Shown: positions 10,674 through 22,514, counted from the stretch's first letter. The stretch is DNA of 27,500 bases from Neocallimastix lanati (nom. inval.) (GCA_016946835.1 JACVTC010000209.1:20001-47500), one strand, 5' to 3'. Notes: generated by a model not told the origin, from the letters alone. Translations and numbers: made by a program.

Positions 10674-11459
10674 CGTTATTATTTTTATTATTATTGTTGT
10701 TGTTGTTGTTGCTATTTGTACTATTTTCTTTAGGTATAAATTCTATAAAGCCAGGTAAATCTAATTCATAACAAAGTGGAGCGATAGAATCATTCTTAAT
10801 TTCAAAGGATAATGGTACATCTTGCCATAAATTGGCATTACCAATTTTTCCAACATCAATTTCTGTTTCATTGATATGACTTATGGACATACAGTAAAAT
10901 GCCGTAAGGTTAAATGCCATGACATCCAATTGTTGATTTTTATCGTAAAGTAGTAGTGCCCCATTCAAATCAATACTTTTACCATCATTTAAAACATTTA
11001 TTTCTTCAGTGGAGCATAAACGTGTGGGTCGAGGGACCGACACATAAAGGATAAATTTTTGATTTGGCTTTATCCTTACTTCTAAACCACAGACATTCCA
11101 AATATTATTTTCTTTTAAATTATCCTCTATTGGAGTGACAGGACTATTTCCCATGGTTACATCTTTACCCATGATACTCCATCTTGTATCTAAATCAAGA
11201 TCAGAACGTGGAATAATCACCATTTCATAGGATGAGGTATTTTCAATTTCAATGGGATATTCATATTGAGACTCACTATCCTTAAAATCTTTATTTTTTT
11301 GTATAAATGGATAGTATGTCCCTTCCTCATTTTTCTTAATATTAACATATACTTCATTCCATTGAATGGTTTGAAAGCTTTTACTTTGTACTTGATTTCC
11401 TGTAGTATTATTACTATTATCACTTTTATTATCATTATTATTATTATTATTATTATTAT

Positions 11460-11497
<38 letters not shown>

Positions 11498-13658
11498 ATA
11501 TTAATATTTTTATTATTTTCTGGGATAAAAGATAACAATTGAGGTAAAGATTGTGACTTTTTCCTTACAGGATTATTTAAATCATTGATTCCTTTCATTG
11601 AAGATATGGAAAGATTATTAACTCTATTAACCTTAAGAACATTTTTATCAACAAATAATCTCAAATTAATTTTAGATACCTGTAAGGCATTATTAATATT
11701 TTTGACGGTAATATATTCATTAATAAAACCATAACCTTTGTGACGGAATTTAAATTTAATTTTCTTTTTCTCATTTAGAGTTAATTTTGATTCTTCGGAT
11801 TTCGTTGGAGTGATCGCTTCGATAACGCCTTTTTTTTCATTCAAAATAATATTGTTACTGGAGCATTCAATAATATATTCCAAGGGAAGGGTAGGAACTA
11901 AATTTGTAATTGAAAAACTACTTATAAATTCTTCATTCACTTTTCGAGTAATACCAAAGTTTATTAAAGATTCCGATAGCATGAATAACGACTGACCAAT
12001 ATACGTAGTAAATTTAACCGTTTGAGTTAAAAGTTGGAATAATTCTTCATCATTTTCATTTTCTTTTATACTAATAGAAAAACGTAAACCACCAATTAAC
12101 GTTCGACATAAACCAAAAGAATCTTCAATGTCATTATCATTATTATCTTCGTTTGGTTTATTAATAAGACGATTAATACCAAGATTTGGTTGTAAGGCAA
12201 TATATACAACAATAGTTTCATCCTTTTTAATTAAAACATTTTGAGCAGGTTGTTCTAAATTTTCATTGGTAAATATTAAACATTGTTGTGATAAATTTGA
12301 GGTACAATTCACGTAGAGATCCTTTTCATAAATATTTTTAACATGGAATGGAGTTACCTTGCTATATTTCTTTGTGTAATCAACAAAACAATTTTTCATA
12401 TCGAATAAAGCATTCTCATCTAAATCAGGAAAAACTAAATATGATTCATTTCGAGAATAATACTGGAAAGTTATTTCTATTTTTTGACTTTTTTCATTAT
12501 CTTCTTTTACATAAATGGTTGATTCATTTCTTCCATGTTTAAACGAAATCAAAGTAAGATCAATTCTTATTGATTCATTACCCTTAATTTCACCAGAAAC
12601 GGAATCAATTTCAAAGATAGCTTCCTTATTAGAATCACTATTGATTAATTCTTTATCTTTTACACTCTCACTGAGAAGAAGATCACAATTTCCTTGTGAT
12701 ATATTATATTTGATTGTTTTATCCGAGTTATTAGTTAATGTGAAATAACAATCCTTCTCATCATTAATTTCTATCTTGCCCAAGTCAATGGAAGTAACCT
12801 CTACAATTAAATTATTCACAATTTCTTCAAGTGATTCTGGTTCTGCAACAATGTTTCCAAAAACCTGACTATTACTACTAACATTATTGTTTTCTATTAA
12901 TGCAGTTGATTTTTGTTCCTTACTATCACCAACCATATTCGTAATGGATCCACTATTAATAAAGCTTTCATTTAATACATTAAGATTACTCTCCAAGACA
13001 CTTGCATCTTCATTATTATGGTTGTTATTGTTATTATTGCCATCTTTGTTATTATTATTATTGATGGTAGTAGTAGTATTGGTAGTAATAATATTATTGG
13101 TATGATTATTAATATCATTGTTTGTATCATTAGTATCATTTTTTCTATTAATAGTATTACTATCAATATTATCAACATTTTGTAATACATTATCAGTATC
13201 TAAAGGATGATTAATTTTTTCAAGATCTTTTTTCAATACTTCATTTAAATAATGACTTTTATCGAAATAAAGATTGGCTGTAAATGGTAATTTTTTTAAG
13301 GTATCTGTATTACGATGTTCTATAATCATGAAATTACCAAATATTTCTTTTACAGTTCCTTTAGGAATAACATCTATTCGACCATTTAATTCTAATTTTA
13401 ATTTTGGATAAATTTTTATAGTAATATTTTTTATTTCTTGGGGTTCAATTGGGAATATGAAGGAGGTTGCCGTTCTTTTATATTTTGTGGAATTTGAAGA
13501 AGTGGAAGAAATAATAGAACCTCTCATATGAATTGAATTTCTATTATAATTAACAGTAGCGGTTGTTATGGCATTACTAGTATTATTGGTAACATTATCA
13601 TTATTATTATTATTATTATTTGTAATAGTAGTAGTAGTAGTAGTAGTATTGGTATCAC

Positions 13659-13705
<47 letters not shown>

Positions 13706-16700
13706 TTATCATTATTATTGTTATTGTTATTGTTATCATCATTATCATTATCATTATCATTATTATTTTCATTCTCTGTTTTTGATGAATTAGATTTGAG
13801 TTTTTTATCAACTATTTCAGTTTCTAATTTTTCATCAAATTTATTTTCTTCCTTTATACCACTCTTTAATTGTTCAATCTTCATTTGCATTTTCTTAATT
13901 TTTTCACTTCTTCCTTTTCTTTGAGCAATCTTCAATTTTTGTTCAAGATGTTCTATTTCTTCTTCTATTTCCTTTGTAAGTATTACAGGTTTATGTCTTT
14001 TAACCTTTTCATTACCATCCAATCGATCAGTTTCATAGAGTTCATCTTCATCTTCAAATTCAAATTCTAATTTATATTTACTAAATTTAACTTCTTCTGG
14101 TTCATTATAAAATATTTCCAAATAACGTTTCTGCTTTGTACATGTACTTTTAATAATGACATTTTGAGTATTAAGACACAATTCATCGATAACACAATTT
14201 CCAAAATCTAACTTTGATGTTTCCACTGAAAAATTGGAAGTCTTTCTAATATTTGCTTTAACTGACAATATTTGGTTATTTTCACGATCATTTATATTTT
14301 CTATAACTAACTTTTCATGAAATTGACCTGGTAAACTTGGTTCAAATACAAAGGTAACTTCTCTAGTACTATAACCACTTACAATACCCATTTTACCTTT
14401 ACTGAATACTAAATCACTGGAAGCAATGGATCCTGATTTTTTAATATTATAGAGAAGACTAGCTTCTGATCGATTATGTATAATAATTGTTTTTGTTTTA
14501 GAATCACCCTTAGATAACATACCAAAGTTTATATTTTTCTGACCTAAATCCATTACAGAACGACATAAAGAAAATCTTATCATCAATTCTCTAACCGGTA
14601 TATTTTTGATATCTGATTTTAATAAGGTTTCAAATTGAGGTCTTGGTATATCTCTATCAAAATCTACTAATTTTATAAATATTTTAGCATCTTGTTTTCT
14701 TGGCTTACGTTGAATAAATGGTTTATTTTGACTTGATGGCATATAAATTAATATTATTCTTTTTTCGGATTGTGGTGGAATTTCAATTTTTGAAATTGGA
14801 CATAAATAATTGGAATTCATGATATAATCTAATTCATTTCTTAATATCATTCGTGAACGAACATAATCTTCTTCCATGGATGACTTTGGTAGTACTGGGT
14901 TTAAATTATTGTTATTTGATTCAAAAGCACTGATTAAACCGCTTAAAATCATTTTTATATTATCCACTTCATCTTCAAAGTCATTATAACGTTTTAATGA
15001 ATTATTATGAATTCCATATTGTTCTGTACCTGATATTTCATTATTTTCATTACTTGAATAACGATCTTTATTATCATCTATTTTTGAATTTACTAATAAA
15101 TATATTAATAATATAAAAATTAAATATAAAAAAAAAAAAAAAGATTATTATTATTTTTATTATTAGTAGTAGTAGTGATTTTTATTAGTATTATTATTAT
15201 AATATTAGTAGTAATATTATTATTATTGTTGTTGTTGTTGTTGTTGTTTTTAAAAATTATTATTATAATTTATAAGTATCAATTTTAATATTTTTATTTG
15301 TGTTTGTATTGGTTTTGGTATTGGTATTAGTATTAGTGTTAATATTAGTATTAGTATTAGGGATTAATAATAAATATATTAAATTATTTATTAATAAATA
15401 TCATAAAGGTAAAAAAAAAAAAAAAAAAAAAAAAATTTAAAAAATAAAATATTAATAAATTAAATAAATATATATGTATAATTGAAAATATTATATATTA
15501 TAATATATATATATTATTTGAAAAAAAAAAAAATTATTTAAAATAAATTTGTAATTAATATCTATTAATTAATTAACTTACTATTTAATGAGGATGTATT
15601 TCTTCTGAATTTATGAGAACTATTTGCCTTTTCAATAAATCGTTCAAATTCACTGCCACTATCATTAAAATCTTTAAAGGAATTATTTTTTTCCAAAATT
15701 TTATTTCCTTTTTTACTAGCAACCACTGAAAAATCATCAAATTCTCTGAGTTTGTTGTGATTCTTCCTTATTTTTTTTGGTTTTTTGTGAGGTTGATTTG
15801 ATACTAAATATTTATTCTTTGAAGACAATTTAGCATCTACTAATTTTGAAAAAGATATAGACTCACTAACACCAGTTGTTTTATTTCTGGACCCTGATCT
15901 CGATCTTGATTTTGATTTTGACATAGTTCTGCTTCTTCTCTTTCGCAAAACATCCCTCTCTAAAGATTCCAAGGAGGTAATACTTAAACTTTTTGTTGAC
16001 GAAGCAGAAGAGGTCGAAGAACACTGTCGTGAATGTTTATGTTTTTGATGATGATGCTTTTTCCTTCCTGATGATTTACTATTTTTATTTAATTTACCTG
16101 GTCCATTATTTTCATTATCATTTCCGGTATTGCTATAATCCTTAGAATTCATCATCTCATTCACATGAATTAAAGAGGAACTTGTACTATTAAGCGAACT
16201 ACTCAATACATTACTTATTCCATTAGAATTACTATTATTCGAATTAAATGTATTTGGTAAGGTAGCTAAATCAAGATAATCCGTTCTAGATAAAAGGGAT
16301 GATTCTTCACTAAACCTTCTTTTAAAGGTAGCATTATCGTTTATATGATTTTGAATAATTCGATGAGATTTTGATTTCCACTGAGCATACAATCTTCTTT
16401 TATCAGCCATACTTTCTAACATTTTTTTTCTTCGTTCTGTGGTGATAACGGATTCTGGTTTTTGATTGGTATTTTTCAATTTTTCGGTATTCTCCGTATA
16501 GATACCAATTTCTTTAAGGGAAGCTGTCAGTAAAAGTATTAAAGGTTTTTTAGAAATATTGATAATACTAAAGGTTCGAATAACCGGTGAATTCAAAATA
16601 ACATCACCAAGATCAATAAAATTAGTCGAGTTGGAAGTAATTATTCTATAGAATAATGAATGAAAAGTAACACCATGTTTATCGATATTTGTAGATTGCA

Positions 16701-19128
16701 CTTCAATAGTTTGATTATTATTTTTATTTAAATGATTTACGACAGTAATTTGTTTACGATAATCTGGATTTACCTTTCTGGGGTATATATCTATTTTCAC
16801 TTCCAAGGATTGACGAGGGGGTATTTCATAGGGTCCTCGTATACAATTTAATACTTTTGATATGAAACGAAGTTCCACTTTAGCCGACAGTTCGGAACGA
16901 TTATAAATTTTTATTGGAAGGGATCTTAATGTTCCGACATTAGTATCACCAAAGTTTACCACTTTAGGTTGAACTTCAATAAATGAAGTACAACTTCTTG
17001 CTCTACAAGTAATTTTCTTTTTTTCCTTTTGTTGCATTAAGGAGGATGAGTAATGAAGTATAATTTTGAAAGTTTGTTTGGTTAATCGACCAGCATTATA
17101 ATTTGCTGTTAATTCCTTTTGTTCTGGACGATAGTAAACTAATACAGTTTTTTCATTTCTTGGATTTAAAATTATTTCTTCCGTTTGTATGTAATCATTA
17201 CTTTTCTCTCCTTCATCAAATTCAGTTTGAGGTTCATTATCATAAGTGGATTGAAGGGTAGAACGTCTTTCTTCATTTATTTTTTCAGTCCATTTTATAT
17301 AATCTAAGACATCGGACTGACTTCTTTTATCATTTCTTACAACAGAGGTATTGTTTAAGGTAGAATTTACATTATTATCCATATTGGGAGAAGAAACCCT
17401 TGAGTTGACTTCACTGTTTTGAACAGAATATTCATTCATATTTTGGTTATTATATAGTCCTAAAGTAGTAACATTAAAAGAACTTGTACTCACGCCATCC
17501 ATAAAATTTGTAGTGGTCGTAGATGGTGAAACCATTGTAGAAGACATCGGTGAATTTGGTATTTCATTACTAAAACTAGCGAGTTTGTTTATATCACTAT
17601 GTATTGAACGACTACTACTAAGGAATGAATCTTCTCTTGCAGTCAGTGGAAATGGTCTTACCAAATTATTATTATTATCCTTATTTTCACCGTTCAAATC
17701 ATCTATCTTTATTTTAAATTGGACTTCGGCATCCACACCTTGAAATGTAATATCTAATGGAACATCCGAAACATTACGTAAAATAAGCTGCTGTCTTGTC
17801 CAAACTCCTGCACAGCAATCACCAAAATCAAGTATATTTCCACTACTAACTACCAGAGATTCTTCACGTTTAACGGCTCTTACCACAGAAGTAATTTTTG
17901 TTTCTTCTATATTACTCATATCATTAGCATTTTCTATTTGAAAATCATAAGAAAATTCCCCTATCTCTTGAGGACAAAATTGAACACGTATTCTTAAATG
18001 TGCAAAAGCAGATAATGGCTTACAATCTAATTCTTCACCGGTATCATAATTAAAAAATTTGAGCCAATTGACATGACTATTACCAAGGGTATCAGTGATA
18101 CTCATAATCCAATATAAATCAATTTCTGACCTATTCCATAGAGTGAAATCTTTAAAATATGTTCCTCCTAATACACAATCATCAAATGATATACCTGTTT
18201 CTCCTATATCAATCCACAATACAGATTTACAAACTTTTGATCTAAATTTTAATGTTATTTGCTGATCTGAGGGTATATTGGATGTTATATTATTTATTTC
18301 TTCTAAAATCATATTATTTTTATTAGGATCATCTAAATCTTCTTTACTTATTATTGAATTATTTATTATATTTTCTTGATTATCTGAATTTGATTCTTTA
18401 CTTTTATCTGTAATAGTTATAGGTAAATCAACTTGTTGTTGCTTTTGTAATATGGTATCTAAACGGTAAGCAATGAAGAATAACAAACCATTTATTTCAA
18501 AGAAATTATAATTAGCATCTTCATCATTATAAGAATTTAAAAATGTATCATTTCGATCACTATTAACAGCTTCTATATCTTGCATGTTAATTTTTTCTTT
18601 ATTTTCTGGTAAAAATTCGACAATTACAGGTACTGTTTGACCAGGTTCTATTTGAACTTCATCTATTTGTCCCACATAATTAAATAATTGATTAAACTGT
18701 TGATTATATACAGCATTTGCAGTGGTATGATTCATATTATTTAAAAGTGATGTCGAATATGTACTTTCTTTTATTTTTAATTCAAAATTATGTCCCACAA
18801 TTTCATTATCAGAATAACTATTTATTGGAGAAAAAAGGGAAATATTTGTATTATAAGGTTCAGTTGTATTATTACTCTGATCATTCAATACACTATTCAA
18901 AAATTCATTTTCATTTTCTAAATTTTCATTATTTAATTGAAAAGTAATTTGATTACTTAAATTTGAACGAAGTTTTACTAAAATTGGATATTTGGAAATA
19001 TTTTTAATTTTTACTCTTTTTAACGCATGTAAATTATTTAAATAAACTTTTTCTAAAGTAAATTTGGAATTTACATTAACTAATTCAATTAATGAAGATT
19101 GCTCTTCAATATTTTCAGTTTCTGTCAT
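6409..19128 (-). CDS. Giant ASH/MSP-fold repeat protein (4,076 aa), two exons
   Basis: The coding parts are 15582-19128 and 6409-15092, joined over a 489-base intron; the sum is 12,231 bases, exactly 4,077 codons with stop. The start is the first ATG in frame, at 19128; the six codons before it begin with TTG and follow a stop. About 17 Ig-like ASH (ASPM-SPD2-Hydin) or MSP-type units can be read from recurring patterns such as ILDFGDCCAGV (about residue 428), VVNFGDTNVGTLRSLPIKIY (about 720), FIDLGDVILNSP (about 838), INFGMLSKGDS (about 1360), DVGKIGNANLW, IEFGSLVYSDS and LLNFGQQDLGSTR. Each is followed by an I-x-N-x-S strand and, further on, a [VI]-x-[FI]-x-P strand. Other parts are an Arg-Ser-rich basic stretch (about 1060-1085), a charged coiled coil (about 1551-1613), Asn/Asp/Thr runs (about 1623-1690, 2375-2413, 2644-2740), and a helical C-terminal region (about 3890-4015) with a Thr/Asn tail. 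Such proteins are usually ciliary, centrosomal or trafficking scaffolds. No catalytic, kinesin-like or calponin-homology domain is visible. Hydin, CFAP and Cep192-like relationships are possible but unproven. Confidence 0.82.
10421..10710 (-). repeat. (AAT/AAC)n with interspersed GAT: poly-Asn/Asp tract in the giant protein
   Basis: About 97 consecutive codons are Asn with Asp at spaced positions, often as the pattern DNND between runs of five to eight Asn. The tract sits between the start of an ASH-like unit (DVGKIGNANLW, ending GFIEFIPK) and the strand NLVIPGYGTETIEMKI that should complete the same fold, so it is probably an extruded loop. Trinucleotide slippage keeps the frame. Confidence 0.85.
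11424..11500 (-). repeat. Adjacent (ACT)n poly-Thr and (AAT)n poly-Asn codon runs
   Basis: On the coding strand about 12 Thr codons (ACT) are followed directly by about 10 Asn codons. They lie in a spacer between ASH-like units, after a segment containing KKSQSLPQLLSF. Similar Thr/Asn runs occur at 13030-13090 and 7200-7245. Confidence 0.8.
13590..13770 (-). repeat. Poly-Asn/Asp/Thr codon run in an ASH-unit insertion
   Basis: Asn-Asp alternation, a long Asn run and poly-Thr follow the coiled-coil segment in the coding direction. Together they form an insertion between FSVETSKLDFGNC with its first strands and the later ITIKIYPKLKLELNG strand of what appears to be one ASH unit. Confidence 0.8.
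15093..15581 (-). other. Intron joining the two exons of the giant ASH protein gene
   Basis: The donor reads AATA|GTAAGT with its G at 15581, and the acceptor reads TTTATTAG|TAAATTC with its G at 15093. The upstream exon ends with one base of a codon and the downstream exon starts with two (A plus TA, Ile), so the frame continues as SSLN-I-NSKIDDNKDRYSSN. The downstream frame is open from the acceptor to the long frame that contains Met/Val near 14967. The intron carries a T-rich tract before the acceptor and many copies of a TACTAAT-like branch-point sequence (15300-15362). Without splicing the upstream frame stops at 15565-15567, five codons past the donor. Confidence 0.85.
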
Positions 19129-20006
19129 GACTACTGATATTATCAATTATTAATTGAAAAATAGAGAACTTCCTTACTATTAATTTTATTAGTATTCGTA
19201 TTGTAATTATTCAATAAAACAAAAAGAGAAACTGTAAAATATAAATTAATAATAAATATATATATAAATAAATATTATTTAATTTTTATTATATATTAAA
19301 TAATAAGGGTTAAAAAAAAAAAAAAAAATAAAAAATAAAAAATAACACTTTTTAATAATATTATTTTATTGTTATATAATAATATTTAAAGTAAGTTTAG
19401 ATATTTTGTATTGTGAACAAAATTATAATAAATTTATCTTTTATTAGTATAATTACTGTTGTTGTTACTGTTGTTATTTTTATAATTATCATTATTATTA
19501 TTATTATTATTATTAGGGTTGTCTTTGTTATTATTATTCCTATTAATATTTACTTTATTATATTATTAAATGCTTAAATTTAAATTTATTGAAAATACAA
19601 TGTATTTATATGTTTAAATTAAAATAATTGATATTCATAAGCACATTCATTAACACTTTATTATTCCAATTATTCAAATTTAAAAATTATATATTTAATT
19701 TCTTTTCAAGGTAAATTTTTTATTTTTTTCTTAAATGTTTAATAACATAGTCCGCTTATGTTTCAAAAATAAAAATTTTTATTATGCTATATTGTATCTC
19801 CATAATAAAAATAAAAGTATTTTATCATTAAGCTCATTCAATAAAATAATTTTAGTATTTCTTCTTTATAAATTAAATAAAAAGTATATTATATATAAAT
19901 GAATATCTCTTTACCTTTAAATATTATTAATAAATATATTCCAAATTATTTCTCTTTATTTTTTTTTTTTTTTTTTTTTTTTTTTATTTTATTTTTATTA
20001 TTATTA

Positions 20007-20052
<46 letters not shown>

Positions 20053-20126
20053 CAATTATTTATTCTATTTTATCTTAAAATGATTTTTTATAAATTTATA
20101 TTGTTTATTGGAATATTTATAAATAA

Positions 20127-20163
<37 letters not shown>

Positions 20164-20739
20164 TTGAATTTTTTGAGTTTTTAAATATATTAAATAATTA
20201 CTAAATGTTTAATTCATCATTGATTAATAGATTAAAAAAAAAAAAGAGTTTTTTCGTTATTTATATATATATTGTAATTAATCTTTTCATTAAAATAAAT
20301 TGTTATTTTTTTTTTTATCTTTTATTTATTATATATTATTTTTCCTTTACTTTATTTTTATTTATTGCTTGAATTTATTTTTATGTTTTTTTTTTTTAAT
20401 GATAAAATAAAATATATTATCTTTTCAATAAAATATTATATTTATATATATATAATTTATATTGTTTTTTCTTTCTTTTTTTTAATTAAAAAAAGTCAAG
20501 AATTAGATAAAAAAAAATAAATAAAATAATAAATAAAATAAAAAAAAAAGGATGAACAATAAGTAAATAAAGAAACTATTCGTATTTAGTTATCTTTATT
20601 CATAAAGAAAAGTTCTGAGTAAAATATAATAAAAAAATTTTTAATAAGCATTGAAATAATTATGTTAAATATATGTATTTAGTATTATTTTTATTATTAT
20701 TTATTATAAACTATATTTAATATTAATGATTATGATACA
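19129..20739. other. AT-rich spacer, probable promoter side of the giant gene
   Basis: No credible open frame or RNA gene is visible. Poly-A at 19313-19328, an ATT run at 19492-19515, poly-T runs near 19960-19985 and 20131-20160, and an (ATT)n run at 20015-20051 are the only clear structures. Because the giant gene starts at 19128 on the minus strand, its promoter should be in the first few hundred bases, but I see no motif distinctive enough to name. Confidence 0.6.
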
Positions 20740-21172
20740 TAATAAGTAAATAAATAATAAATAATAATAAAGAGTATTTATTAAAATAATATATAATAAT
20801 TAATAAATAATTAAATAATAAATAATTGATTAAATAATAAATAATTGAATAGTAAATAATAAATAATTAAATAACTGAATAATAAATAATAAATATTAAA
20901 TAATAAATATTAAATAATAAATATTAAATAATAAATAATAAATAATAAATAATAATAAATAAAAAATAATAATAAATAATAATAATAAATAATAAATAAT
21001 AAAAAGAATATTTATTAATAAATAATAAATAATAAAAAGAGTATTTATTAATAAATAATAAATAATTAAATAATTGAATAATAAATAATTAAATAATAAA
21101 TAATTAAATAATTGAATAATAAATAATTAAATAATAAATAATTAAATAATATATAATAAATAATTGAATAGT
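20740..21172. repeat. AATAATAAATAATT minisatellite with a 32-33 bp higher-order unit
   Basis: The whole stretch is AATAAATAATTAAATAAT-like. Inside it a longer unit beginning AAAAGA(A/G)TATTTATTAAT is repeated in tandem at about 21002 and 21034, with a diverged copy near 20769. It lies between the two divergent genes and has opposite A/T polarity to the array at 6005-6172. Confidence 0.7.
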
Positions 21173-21697
21173 GATTTTCATATTATTTGATTAATAATTA
21201 TTCCACATTAATATTGTATACAATTTGTATACATTCTATATTATAAAAAGTTTAATTATTTTTTTGACAGTATACTTTTCTTTTTATAAAAAGTAACACT
21301 TTATTTTAAATATAAAATAAAAAAATAAGCTTTATTAAATAATAATTTATTTTAATAATTTTTATTGTTAGATAATGAAATTATGCATTAATGTATAATT
21401 TCATTATCTAGTATTAATATTATATAACAAAATTTGAATATTTGAGTGTGGAAATTATAGCTAAAGATTATTACTTCTAATATGAAATCAGTGTTTTCAT
21501 TCCTTTTTATTCTCTTTTTTTTTTTTTTTTTGTTGTTGTTGTTGCTATTTTTTTTTAATTTTGCTTTTTTATTGATAAAAAAATATTTTCTTTAGTAACA
21601 AATTTTTATGAAAATATTTAATTATCCTTATTAAATATTTAATAATTAATTATTAATTAAATTTATTAATAATTAATCCATTATTCTTTTTTTTTTT

Positions 21698-21739
<42 letters not shown>

Positions 21740-22513
21740 AAATTTCTTTTGTAATTAATTATAATTATTTAATAAAGTTATGATTATAAATATATAAATT
21801 TGAAATATTTATATATAATAGCCATACTTTATTAGTTGTCCATATCATGATTAGAATGGTTCATCTAAATACATTTATTTTATTTTTATATTTCTGATCA
21901 TGAATAAATTTTTGTACTATAAAGAAGAAAATTTGTACTTTCTTAATTAATATTAATAAAAACTAGAATTAATTATATTTATATATATTAATAAAGAATA
22001 ACATTCCTTTGAATTATAATCTCTTACTATTAATTATAATTTATATCATTTTTAGATAAAAGCATCAACACTTATATAAAATAAATAAACTTTTTTAACA
22101 TGATGTATAAAATACTTATTAAATTAAGAATCCGTAAGGCTATTTTTTTTTTATTCTTTTATGATAAGCTTTTTTTATATAAAATTTAAAAATAAAATAA
22201 AATAAAATTAAATAATGAAGTTTTTAAAAAAATAGTTTTTTTTTTTAATTATTATAAAAATGTATTAATATTATATGTAATGTATGTATAATGTATACAT
22301 TAAAACGTTTTTACTTAACATGAAATGAACAGAAAAAGAAGACAGCATTTTTTTTTCTTTAATCACATGAATTAGATTAAATATAATAACATTATATTGA
22401 TAATATATGAAATTGTTATATAATCATTTATTTAAATAATATTTATTTATTAATTAAAATTTATTTAAATATTAATTAGTATACATATTTATTTATTATT
22501 GATTTAACTAGTT
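21173..22513. other. AT-rich intergenic spacer, no gene seen
   Basis: Apart from the palindrome at 21369-21410, a poly-T plus (ATT)n stretch at 21688-21735 and scattered short inverted AT motifs, I see nothing here. Segments near 21820-21910 and 22110-22145 are a little more complex than the rest but give no convincing frame, tRNA fold or snRNA motif. Confidence 0.6.
21369..21410. repeat. 42-bp near-perfect palindrome
   Basis: TAGATAATGAAATTAT on the left is matched by ATAATTTCATTATCTA on the right around a small centre. Within the 42 bases only one pair of positions fails to match. It is isolated in the spacer, with no long flanking homology that I can see, so it could be a protein-binding site, a cruciform-forming element or a tiny MITE remnant. 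Confidence 0.8.
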
Positions 22514-22514
22514 T

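Noticed and set aside
10421-10710. CRISPR-like or satellite array
   Set aside because: The repeat is a trinucleotide codon run in frame within a long exon; there are no unique spacers and the genome is eukaryotic.
13568-13924. Plus-strand 118-codon Leu/Ser-rich open frame
   Set aside because: It is the antisense shadow of the poly-Asn/Thr and coiled-coil coding sequence of the giant gene.
14965-15147. Downstream giant frame treated as a separate gene starting with GTG at 14967
   Set aside because: GTG is not a normal nuclear start, the frame is open well upstream of it, and a phase-matched acceptor at 15093 joins it to the preceding exon.
19129-19146. Six extra N-terminal codons (TTG start at 19146) on the giant protein
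   Set aside because: The first ATG is at 19128; the six codons begin with TTG just after a stop.
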